Position numbers and translations under genes: made by a program. The notes under the pieces were generated by a model that was not told where the DNA came from, made no database searches, and was given only the letters and a program-made list of their open reading frames with translations. From positions 1 through 32,013 of IMG/VR virus record IMGVR_UViG_3300027833_000149: a stretch of DNA of 32,013 nucleotides; one strand, 5' to 3'. Position 1 is the stretch's first letter. Each line of letters opens with the position of its first letter. Origin of the DNA: a virus. Of this stretch, positions 1 to 10,819 are shown in pieces.

Positions 1-1
1 T

Positions 2-3000
2 GTTAGTGAGATGGAAGGGATGACATACTTTTATGAGCAAATGAAAAAGTTAAAACAATCTGCTTTATCAGAAGATAAGAAAGCTTTAGAAGACCTTAAG
101 AAATTAAGTTACTCTCAAGATTCTTTACTATTAGATATGTTAATAAATGACCCTGACTTTGCAAATAAGTTTGGTGATTCACTAGTAGACCTTATGGCAC
201 TTAAAGATATGGATGGTACTACTCCTTTATTTGCAGGTGTAGATGATTTAAGTGAAATTGATTATCTAATGAAGCAAAGAACTTTCTTTCAAGATAGAAA
301 GCAAGGAGGAAATAAAGTTGTAGAAGGATTACCATTTGGAGTTAGAATGAGTACAATGAGTACACTTACAAATTCTGATAAAGGTAGAATGATGATGATG
401 AAGACTGCTGTTTTAGATTTATATGCTGAGGCTGATAATGCTTTTGAGATAGCAGAAGATGGGACAGTTACTTTTAAACAAGATTTAAACAATGTTCTTT
501 ACAAATCTTTAGTTATGCCAGAGATGAGAAGAATGGTAAACTTTGTTGTTAATAGCAGAACATCAGATATACAAGGGTATGCTGAAGGAGCAATAAGATT
601 TAATCTTATTCCAGCTCTTAACACAGTAAAGTCTCAGGGAAATAAAGGACAAACAATTTTAGAGTCTATAGAAGCTGCAGCTCAGAGTGGTAAAACTGTA
701 GAAGAAGTAATGAAGGATCTTGAGTCAACTTTTAAGAACGATATTAGTTTAATATTACAAGACAGTATTGTTAAAGAAGCTCAAAGTAATGTCACAACTT
801 TAAATTCTTTTGCAGGTAAAACAGATAAGTTTAACAACAGTGATTACATAAGTAAAAGTAAAGTTGGTAAAACTGTATCAGAAAGTATGTTATTAGCAGA
901 GCTTGATTATACAATTAACTCTATGATGTCTAACATGAACTTTACACAGTTAATTGCTGGAGACCCTGCTCTTTACTACAATGCTAAAGAAACAGATCTT
1001 GGAGACACTGCTTCTCACCATAATAATATCTCAAAAAAATTAGGTATTAACTTAGGTAAAAGAATGGCAGCAATGATTGCACCAGGTTCTGTTTTAGCAG
1101 ACTCACAAGACAATGAGTACAACTACGTGTTCTTATCAGATGCTTATTTACCTGCACAAAACTTAAACTATGTGATTGCTATAAATTATGGGAAGGCTGC
1201 TTTAAACGAAGTAGATCCAGAAAGTAATTTAACTTATGGAGAGTTAGTTGCTAAGTTAACAGATAGTGACAGCTATGCAGAGACATTACAAAACAGGTTT
1301 CCAAAGGTTGCAGGTTTTGTAGAGATTGAACTTACTGATGCACAAGAATATACAACTTTAAAAGAAGCATTATATGTTTTAGAAAAACAAGGGAGAATAT
1401 CAAAAGAAAAATCTCAGAATATTCAGAAAGCAGTAAAAGAAGGAAAAGACCTTTCTAAAGAAGATCTTGACATAGTTTTACAACCACAGAAGCCAGTTTA
1501 CACTGGGACTGTAATGGATGTAGAAAACGATGTAAACAGAATGATGTATATTAAGTCTTCTTCTATTCCATTAATTCCACAGTTAACTAGAAACATGGAG
1601 ATAGATAAGTTGAGATTAAAGTTAGAGGCCATAGAGGAGGTTACAGGTAAAACGACTAGAGCTGGACATCACACTGCTAATAAAGTTGGTGGGGTAACAG
1701 CAGAAAATAGATTTGACCCAATTTTTGAGGACGGAGATATTATGCCAAATAACACAATAACACTTAGTAGAATTAACTTTAGAATACAACAAGATGTTGT
1801 AGACAAGACATCCAAAGAAGGAGATGACACTGTATCTATGGGAACACAGATATTTAAGTTACTAATGGGAGATGGTGTAACATCTATGGAAGGCTTTGAA
1901 TTAAATGGTAAAGAGATGACAGGTCAAGAACTTAAGGGAGAGTTAGATCAAGTATTCTCTGGCATGGTTAATCTAAACAAAGATAAGTTTTTAACTTCTT
2001 TAGGTTTAGACGATAACATGAAACCTATAGATAAAGAAAAGACTTTAGCTAAAATGCAGACTCTATTACTTAAAGAAGCTAGAAGTAGAGGATTTTCTAA
2101 GCAAGACTTGAAGATACTTGACATAACAAATGATGGTGGAAACTCTACCTTTAAGTTACCTTTATGGATGACAGGACAGAGTAACAAGTATGAAGCTATG
2201 TTAAATGCTCTAATAAACAACAAGATATTTAAGCAGAAAATACCAGGTGTCAAGTTTGTTGCAGCTTCAGAAAATGGAATGAAGCTCCAAGAAGGGCTAA
2301 AAGATGTTGACCCTAGTAAAATTATTTACATAGGTAAACCATCTGAGGGACAACTTAAAAGTACAACTGCTGAAAACGGAGAGTTAAATACAGCAGAAAT
2401 ATTTGTACCTTCAACATTTAAAGTAGATGGTAAATTGGTAGATATGTTTGAGGACTTTGATGGAACAGAAGGAACTTACATTGAATTAGTAGATGGCCAT
2501 ATTCAATTAAAAGAAAACATGGTAGACTCAGGGTTACTAGATCAGTTTGTATTTAGAATCCCAACTTCTTCACATGCTCTTGGTTCTAAAGTAACTGTAA
2601 AAGGTTTCTTACCACCAGAAAATGGTAGTGTTATTATAACACCAGCAGGATTTATTGCTCAAATGGGGCAGGATTTTGATGTCGATTCATTGACAGCGTA
2701 CCAACACAATCACCTTGTAATGGAGGATGGACGGATAGTTAAACTTACTGAAGGTATGGAAGAGGCTTGGAAAGCAGAAAAGCAAGACAAGATTAATATA
2801 CTAGAAAAAGAATTAAGAAAGCCAGGAGCTTTAAAATTATTTGGTGAGGTAGAAAATAAAATTTTAGAGGCTCTTAACATATTAGAAATTGACACTACTC
2901 TTACTAAAGAAGAAATGTTAGAACAAATCAAAGACCTTAAAGCAAATTTAAGTAAGGACTTTACATTAAAATTATTACAGAATAAGTTTATAGATATTCA

Positions 3001-6000
3001 CTTATCTGTATTTTCTAACCCTGCAGCTCAGAAGCTAGTACAAAAAGAATTAAGTATGACAATAGCTGAAGATCAAGCAGATGCAATTTCATCGATACAA
3101 GATAATGTTGAAGATACTACATTTAATATTCTGTCCCCAAAGTACCAGCAACAAAAATTGAATGCTGGTTCTACAGGTAAAGTAGGTATTGGTATTTATG
3201 CAAAAGCAGTAACTCTACACAGTTTAGCAGAACAAACTGCATCAGCAGGGAAGCCAATGCAATTAGGCAGAGTTAAAAAAGGAAAGCGTATACTAGAAAA
3301 TATTCAAATAGGTAATATGATTAGTGATGGTAAATTTGGCAATCTTAAAACAATACCAACAGGTGGAGCTAAATTTAAAGATATGGTAAGATACATATCT
3401 GCAGCATTAGATGAAAAAGCAAACACAGCCACAGATAATGAAAAAGCACAAATTCTTGGTAGAGTAGGGTTAAACCACAGATCAGCTCTTGCTGTAGATG
3501 GTTTATTAACTATGCAAGGTTTTGACTTATCTTACACGGAGTTAACTGAAGCACAGTTTGATGTAACAAACCCATTCCATAAAGAAATGAAAATGGATAA
3601 TGGTTCTACTATCAAATATGCTGAACACTCTATACCTTACTTATTACACTCTCAACCAATTATAAAAGAATTCTTTGCACTATTAGGAGAGTTAGATTCA
3701 CAGAGTACAGAGTTTGTTGCTGATAGTAAAGCAGAGGCAATAGATGCTTTGTTAAAAAAGTATCAAAGGCAGGCTAATAACAACTCATATTTGACTATAT
3801 CTTACGGCAACCTAAAAGAAGTTGGAGAGGATGGAGCTTATTTACAAAACAACAGTACATTTACTGGAAACTTTTTAGAAAACCAGTTAAAATTAGGGAG
3901 CAAAGCAGACCCAATGGACCAGTTACAAATACTTGCATTATATACTGGTCTTATAACAAAAGCAGAAGGTGTTAAAGAAGTAATGAGACTTGCTGATTTA
4001 AATAACTTAGGAAAATCTATGTGGGAATCTGGACAAAAAGTAGAAGACTTTATTGAAGTATTAAGTGAAGATAATGCTCCTTCAATATTGGGTGCACATA
4101 ATCTTGTAGGAGAAATAGACAACTACAATTTACTTAAGAAAAACTATCCTAATGAAACTGTTATACCTTTAGATGATACAATGGGATTACGTCCTACAAC
4201 TAATCAAGGTGTGATGGTAGGTAGTGCACTATCTTTAAACTCTAATTTGTTTAGTGATTTATTTCCTGCAAAGAGTAGTGATATAAAAGATTTTATAGAT
4301 AACCTAATAAGTAACAGTAAACACAATAAAAAGAATGGTAAAAAGTTATCAGCAAGCAAAAGAGTTGAATTACAAGAAAAAATCTTTCAGGAAATTAAAA
4401 AATACTTAACTGCTAATTCAGGATTAGGTTTATTTGATACAACTCCGAAAGAAACTAGAGACATCTTATTTATGGACACGGAAGAGAATACATCTATAAG
4501 TTCTTATTTAGGTGATATCAAGAATGATTCTAACCCTGACTTTATAGAAGGACTAGAAATAGTTAAGGGAAATCGATTCTTAAACATACTTAAGTCAGAA
4601 AAAGGAGAAAATGGTATGGCTTCTATTCTTAAGTTTAACAACCAAGAATCTTTTGAAGGTAACCAAGAAGCAATATATACAGCAGTAAAAGAACTTATTG
4701 CTGAAGACATTGCATTACCTCCAATAACTAGAAATGGTGTAGAGGAATCTTATTCTACTAGAAAATTAGTTCAAGAGCTTACAGCTTATTCTTATGCTTC
4801 TGGAGGTGTTATATCAGGGGCTATTGAGTTTCATAAATATTTACCAATAGAATATTTAGATGACATGCAAGTGACCACTAAAAAAGGTAATACATTTACT
4901 GTAAGTAACAGAATAAGAAAGTATAATATTTTTACAGAAAATATTAATGTACAAACCTTATTAAAAAGTTTTGTTGATCAGTATTTCCAAAATAATCCAA
5001 AAGAAGCAATGACAGTAAGTAAGATGGTTAAGACAACAACAAAAAACGGTAAAGTATATTACAGATCACCAACAGGTCTGAGTAGAGAGTATTTACGTGT
5101 GCCTATAAAAACAAGAGGTAAGAAACCTAATGCTGCAAAACATAAGTTGTATAAACTTAATGAGTCTGGAGTGTATGATGAGATAGCAGTACTAGGACAG
5201 CAAGGAATGAGTGAGTATAGTTACTTAGCAGATATGACTGAGAGTACTATACCTACAGGAAGCAAGAAAGTAGAACCTGCAAATCCAAAAAGAATGTTAT
5301 TTCAAACTAATGAAAAGTTAGGCGAGATTCCAAAGGATGGTTCAGACATTTCTGATTTCTTACTTGCAATAGAAGAGGGAATTTATGGTAACTATGAAAA
5401 CATGCAAGAACTTGCAGGGTACATAAAGCAGTTTGTAGCACCTGGAACTAAGTTTAATTATACAGATGCAAATGTTAAAGGAAGAGTTGTTAATGGTAAG
5501 GACCTATACATAAATCCTGACAACATTGACAGCAACGAAGATCTTGCAGTTACATTTATGCATGAAGTTGTACATGTACTAACATCTAACTTTATTAATG
5601 ACCATGTTGGTAATGATGGACAGCCTTTAGAAAATGCACCAGCTGAGATAATTTCTTTAAACAATGTAAGAAATGTTTATTCAGAGCACCTAAAGAAAAC
5701 TTATGGTAAAGAGTACACTGATTTCTTAGCAAAGTTTGAAAAGTACGAAGCTTTAAAGGCTAAAGGACAGGATACATCAGAAGTAAGTTTTAGTAGAAAA
5801 GATATTAACATCTTTTACCCTTCTGTGAACTTAAAAGAATTTTCTGCAACATCTTTAGGTAACAATAAAGAGTTTAAAAAAGAAGCTAAAAAAGTAAAAT
5901 ATTTAGAATCAAACAAAGATGTTTTACAAAAGACAGCAGAAATCATAACAAAAATCATAAAAAGGTTAGGAAAACGTGAGAATATTGAAGAAAATAACGT

Positions 6001-6274
6001 AGCTTTGCAATCCATGGAAAAAAGTATGAGTTTGATACAAGTGGCAAATAAACATAACAAGTTAAATGATGCTAAACCTGTGCCAAATCAAGAAATAAAT
6101 CCAAGTGAATTTAAAGAACTACGAGACACCTATGGTACTGAACCTGCTTTTGATGAAGAGTATTACAATCAAATAGCAGAAATGAATAATAATTTATCAG
6201 ACCCTGAAACTCAAGAAAGAGATGAGAATACCATAGACTTATTACCAATGCCGAGAACTAAAAAATGTAAATAA
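2..6274 (+). CDS. Putative crAss-like virion RNA polymerase with zincin-like C-terminal domain (5' end probably outside the window)
   Basis: Giant protein of at least 2087 residues counted from the ATG at position 11. Seen: the stretch QMGQDFDVDSL places a DxDxD triad at D888, D890 and D892, preceded by RIPTSS (from 849) and GFLPP (865-869). This matches the metal-binding loop of the beta'-type double-psi barrel of two-barrel RNA polymerases, as in crAss-like and YonO-type enzymes. A second motif, YIKSSSIPLIPQL around K515, may belong to the other barrel. Near the C terminus HEVVH (1851-1855) is a zincin-type HExxH motif. Known: Cellulophaga phage phi14:2 packages such a polymerase in the virion and injects it to transcribe early genes. 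Start: the frame is open to the left edge (codons GTT AGT GAG), and the ATG at 11 lacks the A-rich leader seen before other genes here, so the true start is probably upstream. The next gene begins 3 bases after the stop. Confidence 0.72.
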   Translation, partial: VSEMEGMTYFYEQMKKLKQSALSEDKKALEDLKKLSYSQDSLLLDMLINDPDFANKFGDSLVDLMALKDMDGTTPLFAGVDDLSEIDYLMKQRTFFQDRKQGGNKVVEGLPFGVRMSTMSTLTNSDKGRMMMMKTAVLDLYAEADNAFEIAEDGTVTFKQDLNNVLYKSLVMPEMRRMVNFVVNSRTSDIQGYAEGAIRFNLIPALNTVKSQGNKGQTILESIEAAAQSGKTVEEVMKDLESTFKNDISLILQDSIVKEAQSNVTTLNSFAGKTDKFNNSDYISKSKVGKTVSESMLLAELDYTINSMMSNMNFTQLIAGDPALYYNAKETDLGDTASHHNNISKKLGINLGKRMAAMIAPGSVLADSQDNEYNYVFLSDAYLPAQNLNYVIAINYGKAALNEVDPESNLTYGELVAKLTDSDSYAETLQNRFPKVAGFVEIELTDAQEYTTLKEALYVLEKQGRISKEKSQNIQKAVKEGKDLSKEDLDIVLQPQKPVYTGTVMDVENDVNRMMYIKSSSIPLIPQLTRNMEIDKLRLKLEAIEEVTGKTTRAGHHTANKVGGVTAENRFDPIFEDGDIMPNNTITLSRINFRIQQDVVDKTSKEGDDTVSMGTQIFKLLMGDGVTSMEGFELNGKEMTGQELKGELDQVFSGMVNLNKDKFLTSLGLDDNMKPIDKEKTLAKMQTLLLKEARSRGFSKQDLKILDITNDGGNSTFKLPLWMTGQSNKYEAMLNALINNKIFKQKIPGVKFVAASENGMKLQEGLKDVDPSKIIYIGKPSEGQLKSTTAENGELNTAEIFVPSTFKVDGKLVDMFEDFDGTEGTYIELVDGHIQLKENMVDSGLLDQFVFRIPTSSHALGSKVTVKGFLPPENGSVIITPAGFIAQMGQDFDVDSLTAYQHNHLVMEDGRIVKLTEGMEEAWKAEKQDKINILEKELRKPGALKLFGEVENKILEALNILEIDTTLTKEEMLEQIKDLKANLSKDFTLKLLQNKFIDIHLSVFSNPAAQKLVQKELSMTIAEDQADAISSIQDNVEDTTFNILSPKYQQQKLNAGSTGKVGIGIYAKAVTLHSLAEQTASAGKPMQLGRVKKGKRILENIQIGNMISDGKFGNLKTIPTGGAKFKDMVRYISAALDEKANTATDNEKAQILGRVGLNHRSALAVDGLLTMQGFDLSYTELTEAQFDVTNPFHKEMKMDNGSTIKYAEHSIPYLLHSQPIIKEFFALLGELDSQSTEFVADSKAEAIDALLKKYQRQANNNSYLTISYGNLKEVGEDGAYLQNNSTFTGNFLENQLKLGSKADPMDQLQILALYTGLITKAEGVKEVMRLADLNNLGKSMWESGQKVEDFIEVLSEDNAPSILGAHNLVGEIDNYNLLKKNYPNETVIPLDDTMGLRPTTNQGVMVGSALSLNSNLFSDLFPAKSSDIKDFIDNLISNSKHNKKNGKKLSASKRVELQEKIFQEIKKYLTANSGLGLFDTTPKETRDILFMDTEENTSISSYLGDIKNDSNPDFIEGLEIVKGNRFLNILKSEKGENGMASILKFNNQESFEGNQEAIYTAVKELIAEDIALPPITRNGVEESYSTRKLVQELTAYSYASGGVISGAIEFHKYLPIEYLDDMQVTTKKGNTFTVSNRIRKYNIFTENINVQTLLKSFVDQYFQNNPKEAMTVSKMVKTTTKNGKVYYRSPTGLSREYLRVPIKTRGKKPNAAKHKLYKLNESGVYDEIAVLGQQGMSEYSYLADMTESTIPTGSKKVEPANPKRMLFQTNEKLGEIPKDGSDISDFLLAIEEGIYGNYENMQELAGYIKQFVAPGTKFNYTDANVKGRVVNGKDLYINPDNIDSNEDLAVTFMHEVVHVLTSNFINDHVGNDGQPLENAPAEIISLNNVRNVYSEHLKKTYGKEYTDFLAKFEKYEALKAKGQDTSEVSFSRKDINIFYPSVNLKEFSATSLGNNKEFKKEAKKVKYLESNKDVLQKTAEIITKIIKRLGKRENIEENNVALQSMEKSMSLIQVANKHNKLNDAKPVPNQEINPSEFKELRDTYGTEPAFDEEYYNQIAEMNNNLSDPETQERDENTIDLLPMPRTKKCK

Positions 6275-6277
6275 AAT

Positions 6278-9200
6278 ATGAAAGCATGTAAATCACAAAT
6301 TGCAGAAGCAAATGTTATTGTTAAAAATCAAACTGATGCAGCAATCAAACTATTGTCAGACAAATCCCCTAGGGTAGCCAGGGAGATGGCAAAAAGAATC
6401 AATGAGAGGCAATTTTTTGGGCAACCATTAATTGAAATAACAGGAAAGACTGCTGATAGAATGCCAATAATTTCTATAAACAAAGATGCAATTAATCCTA
6501 CTATTGAAAAGAAGATTGAAGATGACATGAAAAGAGATTTAGATGAAAGAAATAGAGAATTAAAAAGTGGTAATAATGATGGAATGTTTAATGATGACAT
6601 GCCAACAGAAAAAGAACTCATTGACCAAGACACTTTTTTTAATTGGCAAAGTGTTTTAAGTAACAAGATGGCTTTAAAGAAGTTAATAGAAAAGAAAAGA
6701 GACCTTGAGAAAAATAAGACTCAGACTAAAGATACTCTTAACCAGATAGACCAGTACAACGAGGTAATTAGAAGACTACAGAGAGACATAAATTCTTTGC
6801 AAGACTCTGACAACCTGTACACCAACTATATAGACATTGTTATGGGTGACATTGACAACATTAAATTGTTGTTAAAGAATCCATCTGTGGAAAACATCCA
6901 GACAATTGGAGAGTACATAAACTTTTTAAATGCAATGAGTAGCCTAGATACAGCTACTGGATTCCAACCTTTCTTTAAGAGAGCAGCTAAGAATCTAGAA
7001 GATTTTGAAGGTGTTGATGAGATTCTACAAAAACAGAAAGAGTTTAATGCAGCAGTTAAAGAAGTAGAAAACTTATGGACAAATGAGGTATCTCAGGTAA
7101 CAAGAAGATTAGTAAGACATCACATACTTAACAAAGATCCTTTTAAAGATTGGGATCAATTAGATTTAGATGAGGAAGTTAATAGAGCAATAGAAGCACA
7201 ATTTAAGAAGACAGGTAAAGGAGCTGATACTAATAACACGAAATCTTTTTTCCAAAAAATGGAAGACCAAGAAGATGACAATGTATTTGTTTCTACAATA
7301 TATAAAATCTACTCTGATGCAATTGCGATGAACAACAATAAACAGCAAAGAAAAAACTTATCTTTATTACAAGACAAAGTAAAAGCAAAACTTATTGACT
7401 TAGGTTATACTAAAGGAAAAGGCCTAACCTTAAAAGCTGATGAATCAATATTTACTAGAAAAGATGATACTGTACACCAGCTAATTGGTAAGTACTCAAT
7501 TGACTGGGTAAAGTTTGAACAAGGCATGGAGAAAAATCAAGCTCTTATGAGTGCTCTAATTGGTAAGCAAGTTTTAAGTGCCTCTAATGTTGATCAGATA
7601 AAGAAAAACTTTCAGAAACTAGAAGGTAATGTAGATTTTTTAGATATAACAAAAGTTCCTGAGATTATTAATAATCCAGATTTTGCAGAGTTTGCTAATG
7701 AATTTAACAAAGAGGAGGCAGAAGCATACAAGCAAGAGTTAATAGCAAGAATTACAGAAAGGGAATATAATAAAATGGTTGAAGAGCAGAAATTAAAAAT
7801 CTATTCTTTCCAAATACAGAGACAAAATAGTGAAGTTCGTTTAAGAGAACAGCTAGGTATAAATCAAGACCAAGATATCAAAGAGTTTGCATTGAACAAT
7901 GTGATACAATATAATTTACATAATAAGATGGTTGCTTCTAATAATCCTTTTACTTTTTTAGCAAATCATAAAGCTGGTAAAAAGAATCTAGTAACAAGAG
8001 AATTCTTATTTCCTAGTGGTGAAACAGGGCTAAGAGCTGACTTTGCTGACACACAGTTTATTAGCTACATGCCAAAAAGGGGTATGGATAAATACTTTGA
8101 CAGTCAGTTTGAAAGTTTAATTGAGGCTCCAGGTAATGAAATTCTTAAGGAAGCTTGGGGACACATGGCTGACCTAGTTCAGTACAATAACAAAAATGGT
8201 TTTAACAAAAGCCCAGACAACTTAACAGAATATAGTCTTGCAGCCACAAAAGAAAGAGCAGTAAGATTAACTGGAGGTCCATTTGATTGGTTTAAAACCT
8301 TGACTACTGGTACATTAAATAGACTTCATGCTGCTTTAACAGGGGACAAGTATGTAGACCCTACTGCTAAAAAGAATGCTTCTGGATCTATAACTACTGT
8401 AGACCAAAAGATTGAAACATTATACAAAAGAAAAATTACAGCTTTTCCTAATGCTACAAATAAAAAGAAAGCAGAAGTGAGGGCACAAGCTAAGGCTGAA
8501 GTCCTAGAAACAATGGATGGAGATCTTATAGAAAATATATTAGCAACTACTGAGTTAGTAGAAACCTTCAAAGCAAAAAGAGAGGCTGAAGCTGCATTAA
8601 CTTTTATGCAAGATCAACTTAACTTATTGCAGAACAGGCCTAACTTTAACAGAGTAGTTAATTTCTTTATGGACAAGAAAGTATATGGTATTAATAACAG
8701 ACATAACTGGTTACCTGCAGGAGGTAAAGATGCACAGCCTAGATTTAGTTCCAGGTTCTTTACACAAACTGAAAAAGCTGTAAGGAAAGAAACTAGAGCT
8801 GCTATTAAGAACCTACAAAATCTTAGAAAAGAGGCCAATGAGGGTGAAATAGTTAAAATTGACAAAGACATAAAAGCTTTTGAAGATTATCTTTTGTCTG
8901 GAGGTAAAGTAATTACAGCAGGTACAATACTAGAAGCTTTAACTATTAAAGCAACAAGGTTTGCTGCCTTTTCTATAAACGTGAAAGCTCAATTAACTAA
9001 CTACCTTATTGGTAATACAAATGCTTATGAAGTTGATGGTAAGATGGGCTTTTGGGATGAAGGAGAATATTCTTCTGCCAGAGTTTTCTCAAGAAAACCA
9101 AGAAGGCTAGCAGGTGGTGTCGAGCAAGATATAGGAGATGCATTACTACAGAGATTACAAATTTTCCAAAATAGTGCAAATGAATTATTTACATTAGAAA

Positions 9201-10783
9201 AAGGTAGAGCAAAGAATTCAATTGCTGCAGTAGCACAAAATCCTATGAACTTTGTAAGTGAGGTAGAGAAAACAATACAGAGACCACAGATATATGCTTT
9301 ACTATCACAAATTAAAGTTAAAGATAAAGATGGCAACGAGGTAAAAATGTTTGACTCAGCTGGAGTGCACAGTAATGACATAGAGACTTTTCCTGCTTTT
9401 GAAGTAGTGAATGGAGAACTAAAGTTAAAAGATGCATTTAACACACCAGAAAATAGAGCGACCTTTATAGAAAACAGTAGCCAAGAATATGCTAACCTAT
9501 TTGGTGATGCAGGTCATGTACCTAAAAAGATTGCTGAGATAAATGGTGATTACCGTGATTCGAGTTCTTATTTATTTGAGAAGTATTTCTTAAGTGCTTT
9601 ACCTATGTTATTTAAAAGATGGGCAGTAAGGACTGTAGAAAAGAAATATGGTGTTGTTCAAAGAGCAACTAAAAATGACCCTATAGCAGCTATGGCAGGT
9701 CTAGCAACTATGGGTGGTGTATTTGGATTAGCTACAGGTTTTGTAGCACCTATGGTTATTATGAGTGGTTATACAGCTTATGCAATCTATCATAACACTG
9801 GTGCAAGAAAGCTAAGAGAAAGAAAAGAAAATGTTGATGTAGCACAAGCAGCAGCAGATTTAAGTGTAGCTCAATATATTCTTAAGACAGGTAAAAGAGG
9901 AGGAGAAAGATTCGCAAGAGTAATGGCAGCAAATGTAGCACAGACTTTACAAGGTATAATAAGAATACCAGGTATAAAAATGCCTTACACTCAGCAACTT
10001 AAAAGAATTGCAGAGATGGGAGACAAAAAATCTACTACAGGTAAAGAACTTACTGAACAACAGCAAAGAGAATTATCTGAAGATTTACATTTCTTATCTA
10101 CAGCAACAGCACAGACATTAAAGTTCTTAGCATTAAGAGCAATTGTAAGTGCAATGTTAGCTCCAGATGATGAAGAAGACAAAGAGTATAAAAAATTACT
10201 AAAAGATCAAAAAACTTTTTGGGCAAGACTGGGTTCTGCTCCTGACACGACTATGTATTACTTATTAGAAAATACTTTGTCTGGTTTTATTAATGATAAT
10301 AATATGTTATTTAACACTGAAGCTGTAGTTAGAGCTGATGACATGTTAGGTGTACAAAAAATGATTAAGTTAGCAGCAGCTATTAAAAGAGAAGCAGAAG
10401 GAGAGGGTGAACTAAAAGGTGGATATAACAAAGGAGAGAGCATCTTGAAGACAACTATGATGAGAACATTTATACCTTCAGTACTTAAAGATGGTGTATC
10501 TTTAGGATTTGGTTCAAGCTCTAAGCGTGACTTTGACACTAACAATGTTATAGACCAGGAAGCTAAACCTCTTTTAAAGAAGATAAATAAAGCTAGGATA
10601 GATGCAAGAGAAGATGCTAAGCCAAAATTAGAAAAGAGGTATAGTTATATTACAGATGATGAAAAGAGAAGAAAAAGAATAAATAAAGAGTTACTTAAAA
10701 AGTTCCCTGTTATTAAAGAAAAGGATATAAAGTATGCATACAAATATAAATGGAGACACTATTATGATGGAGACATCAAATAA
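6278..10783 (+). CDS. Giant virion-associated protein, putative packaged/ejected partner of the RNA polymerase
   Basis: 1501-residue protein starting 3 bases after the putative RNA polymerase stop, with an A-rich leader (AAATAAAAT before ATG), so almost certainly co-transcribed and translated with it. Seen: a charged N-terminal third with likely coiled coil around residues 120-180 (many K, E, L and Q). A long Gly/Ala-rich hydrophobic segment lies at about 1135-1175 (AAMAGLATMGGVFGLATGF and onward), with another hydrophobic helix near 1275-1295 ahead of an acidic patch. The C terminus is strongly basic, rich in K and R. No enzymatic motif was recognised. Known: crAss-like virions carry several giant cargo proteins encoded beside the polymerase. 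Inferred: an internal virion protein that may enter the host envelope during DNA delivery. It could instead be another structural protein. A hairpin terminator follows directly. Confidence 0.6.
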   Translation: MKACKSQIAEANVIVKNQTDAAIKLLSDKSPRVAREMAKRINERQFFGQPLIEITGKTADRMPIISINKDAINPTIEKKIEDDMKRDLDERNRELKSGNNDGMFNDDMPTEKELIDQDTFFNWQSVLSNKMALKKLIEKKRDLEKNKTQTKDTLNQIDQYNEVIRRLQRDINSLQDSDNLYTNYIDIVMGDIDNIKLLLKNPSVENIQTIGEYINFLNAMSSLDTATGFQPFFKRAAKNLEDFEGVDEILQKQKEFNAAVKEVENLWTNEVSQVTRRLVRHHILNKDPFKDWDQLDLDEEVNRAIEAQFKKTGKGADTNNTKSFFQKMEDQEDDNVFVSTIYKIYSDAIAMNNNKQQRKNLSLLQDKVKAKLIDLGYTKGKGLTLKADESIFTRKDDTVHQLIGKYSIDWVKFEQGMEKNQALMSALIGKQVLSASNVDQIKKNFQKLEGNVDFLDITKVPEIINNPDFAEFANEFNKEEAEAYKQELIARITEREYNKMVEEQKLKIYSFQIQRQNSEVRLREQLGINQDQDIKEFALNNVIQYNLHNKMVASNNPFTFLANHKAGKKNLVTREFLFPSGETGLRADFADTQFISYMPKRGMDKYFDSQFESLIEAPGNEILKEAWGHMADLVQYNNKNGFNKSPDNLTEYSLAATKERAVRLTGGPFDWFKTLTTGTLNRLHAALTGDKYVDPTAKKNASGSITTVDQKIETLYKRKITAFPNATNKKKAEVRAQAKAEVLETMDGDLIENILATTELVETFKAKREAEAALTFMQDQLNLLQNRPNFNRVVNFFMDKKVYGINNRHNWLPAGGKDAQPRFSSRFFTQTEKAVRKETRAAIKNLQNLRKEANEGEIVKIDKDIKAFEDYLLSGGKVITAGTILEALTIKATRFAAFSINVKAQLTNYLIGNTNAYEVDGKMGFWDEGEYSSARVFSRKPRRLAGGVEQDIGDALLQRLQIFQNSANELFTLEKGRAKNSIAAVAQNPMNFVSEVEKTIQRPQIYALLSQIKVKDKDGNEVKMFDSAGVHSNDIETFPAFEVVNGELKLKDAFNTPENRATFIENSSQEYANLFGDAGHVPKKIAEINGDYRDSSSYLFEKYFLSALPMLFKRWAVRTVEKKYGVVQRATKNDPIAAMAGLATMGGVFGLATGFVAPMVIMSGYTAYAIYHNTGARKLRERKENVDVAQAAADLSVAQYILKTGKRGGERFARVMAANVAQTLQGIIRIPGIKMPYTQQLKRIAEMGDKKSTTGKELTEQQQRELSEDLHFLSTATAQTLKFLALRAIVSAMLAPDDEEDKEYKKLLKDQKTFWARLGSAPDTTMYYLLENTLSGFINDNNMLFNTEAVVRADDMLGVQKMIKLAAAIKREAEGEGELKGGYNKGESILKTTMMRTFIPSVLKDGVSLGFGSSSKRDFDTNNVIDQEAKPLLKKINKARIDAREDAKPKLEKRYSYITDDEKRRKRINKELLKKFPVIKEKDIKYAYKYKWRHYYDGDIK

Positions 10784-10785
10784 AC

Positions 10786-10818
10786 AAAAAAAAAAGAGGA
10801 GCTAATTGCTCCTCTTTT
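10786..10818. terminator. Bidirectional intrinsic terminator between convergent transcripts
   Basis: The 36-base gap between the stops of the + strand giant gene and the - strand 49-residue gene holds a perfect 11-bp stem. AAAAGAGGAGC (10792-10802) pairs with GCTCCTCTTTT (10808-10818) around a TAATT loop. A run of ten A (10786-10795) gives a U tract for leftward transcripts, and the TTTT at 10815-10818 serves rightward ones. The position exactly where the two transcription directions meet fits a terminator used from both sides. Confidence 0.9.
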
Positions 10819-10819
10819 G

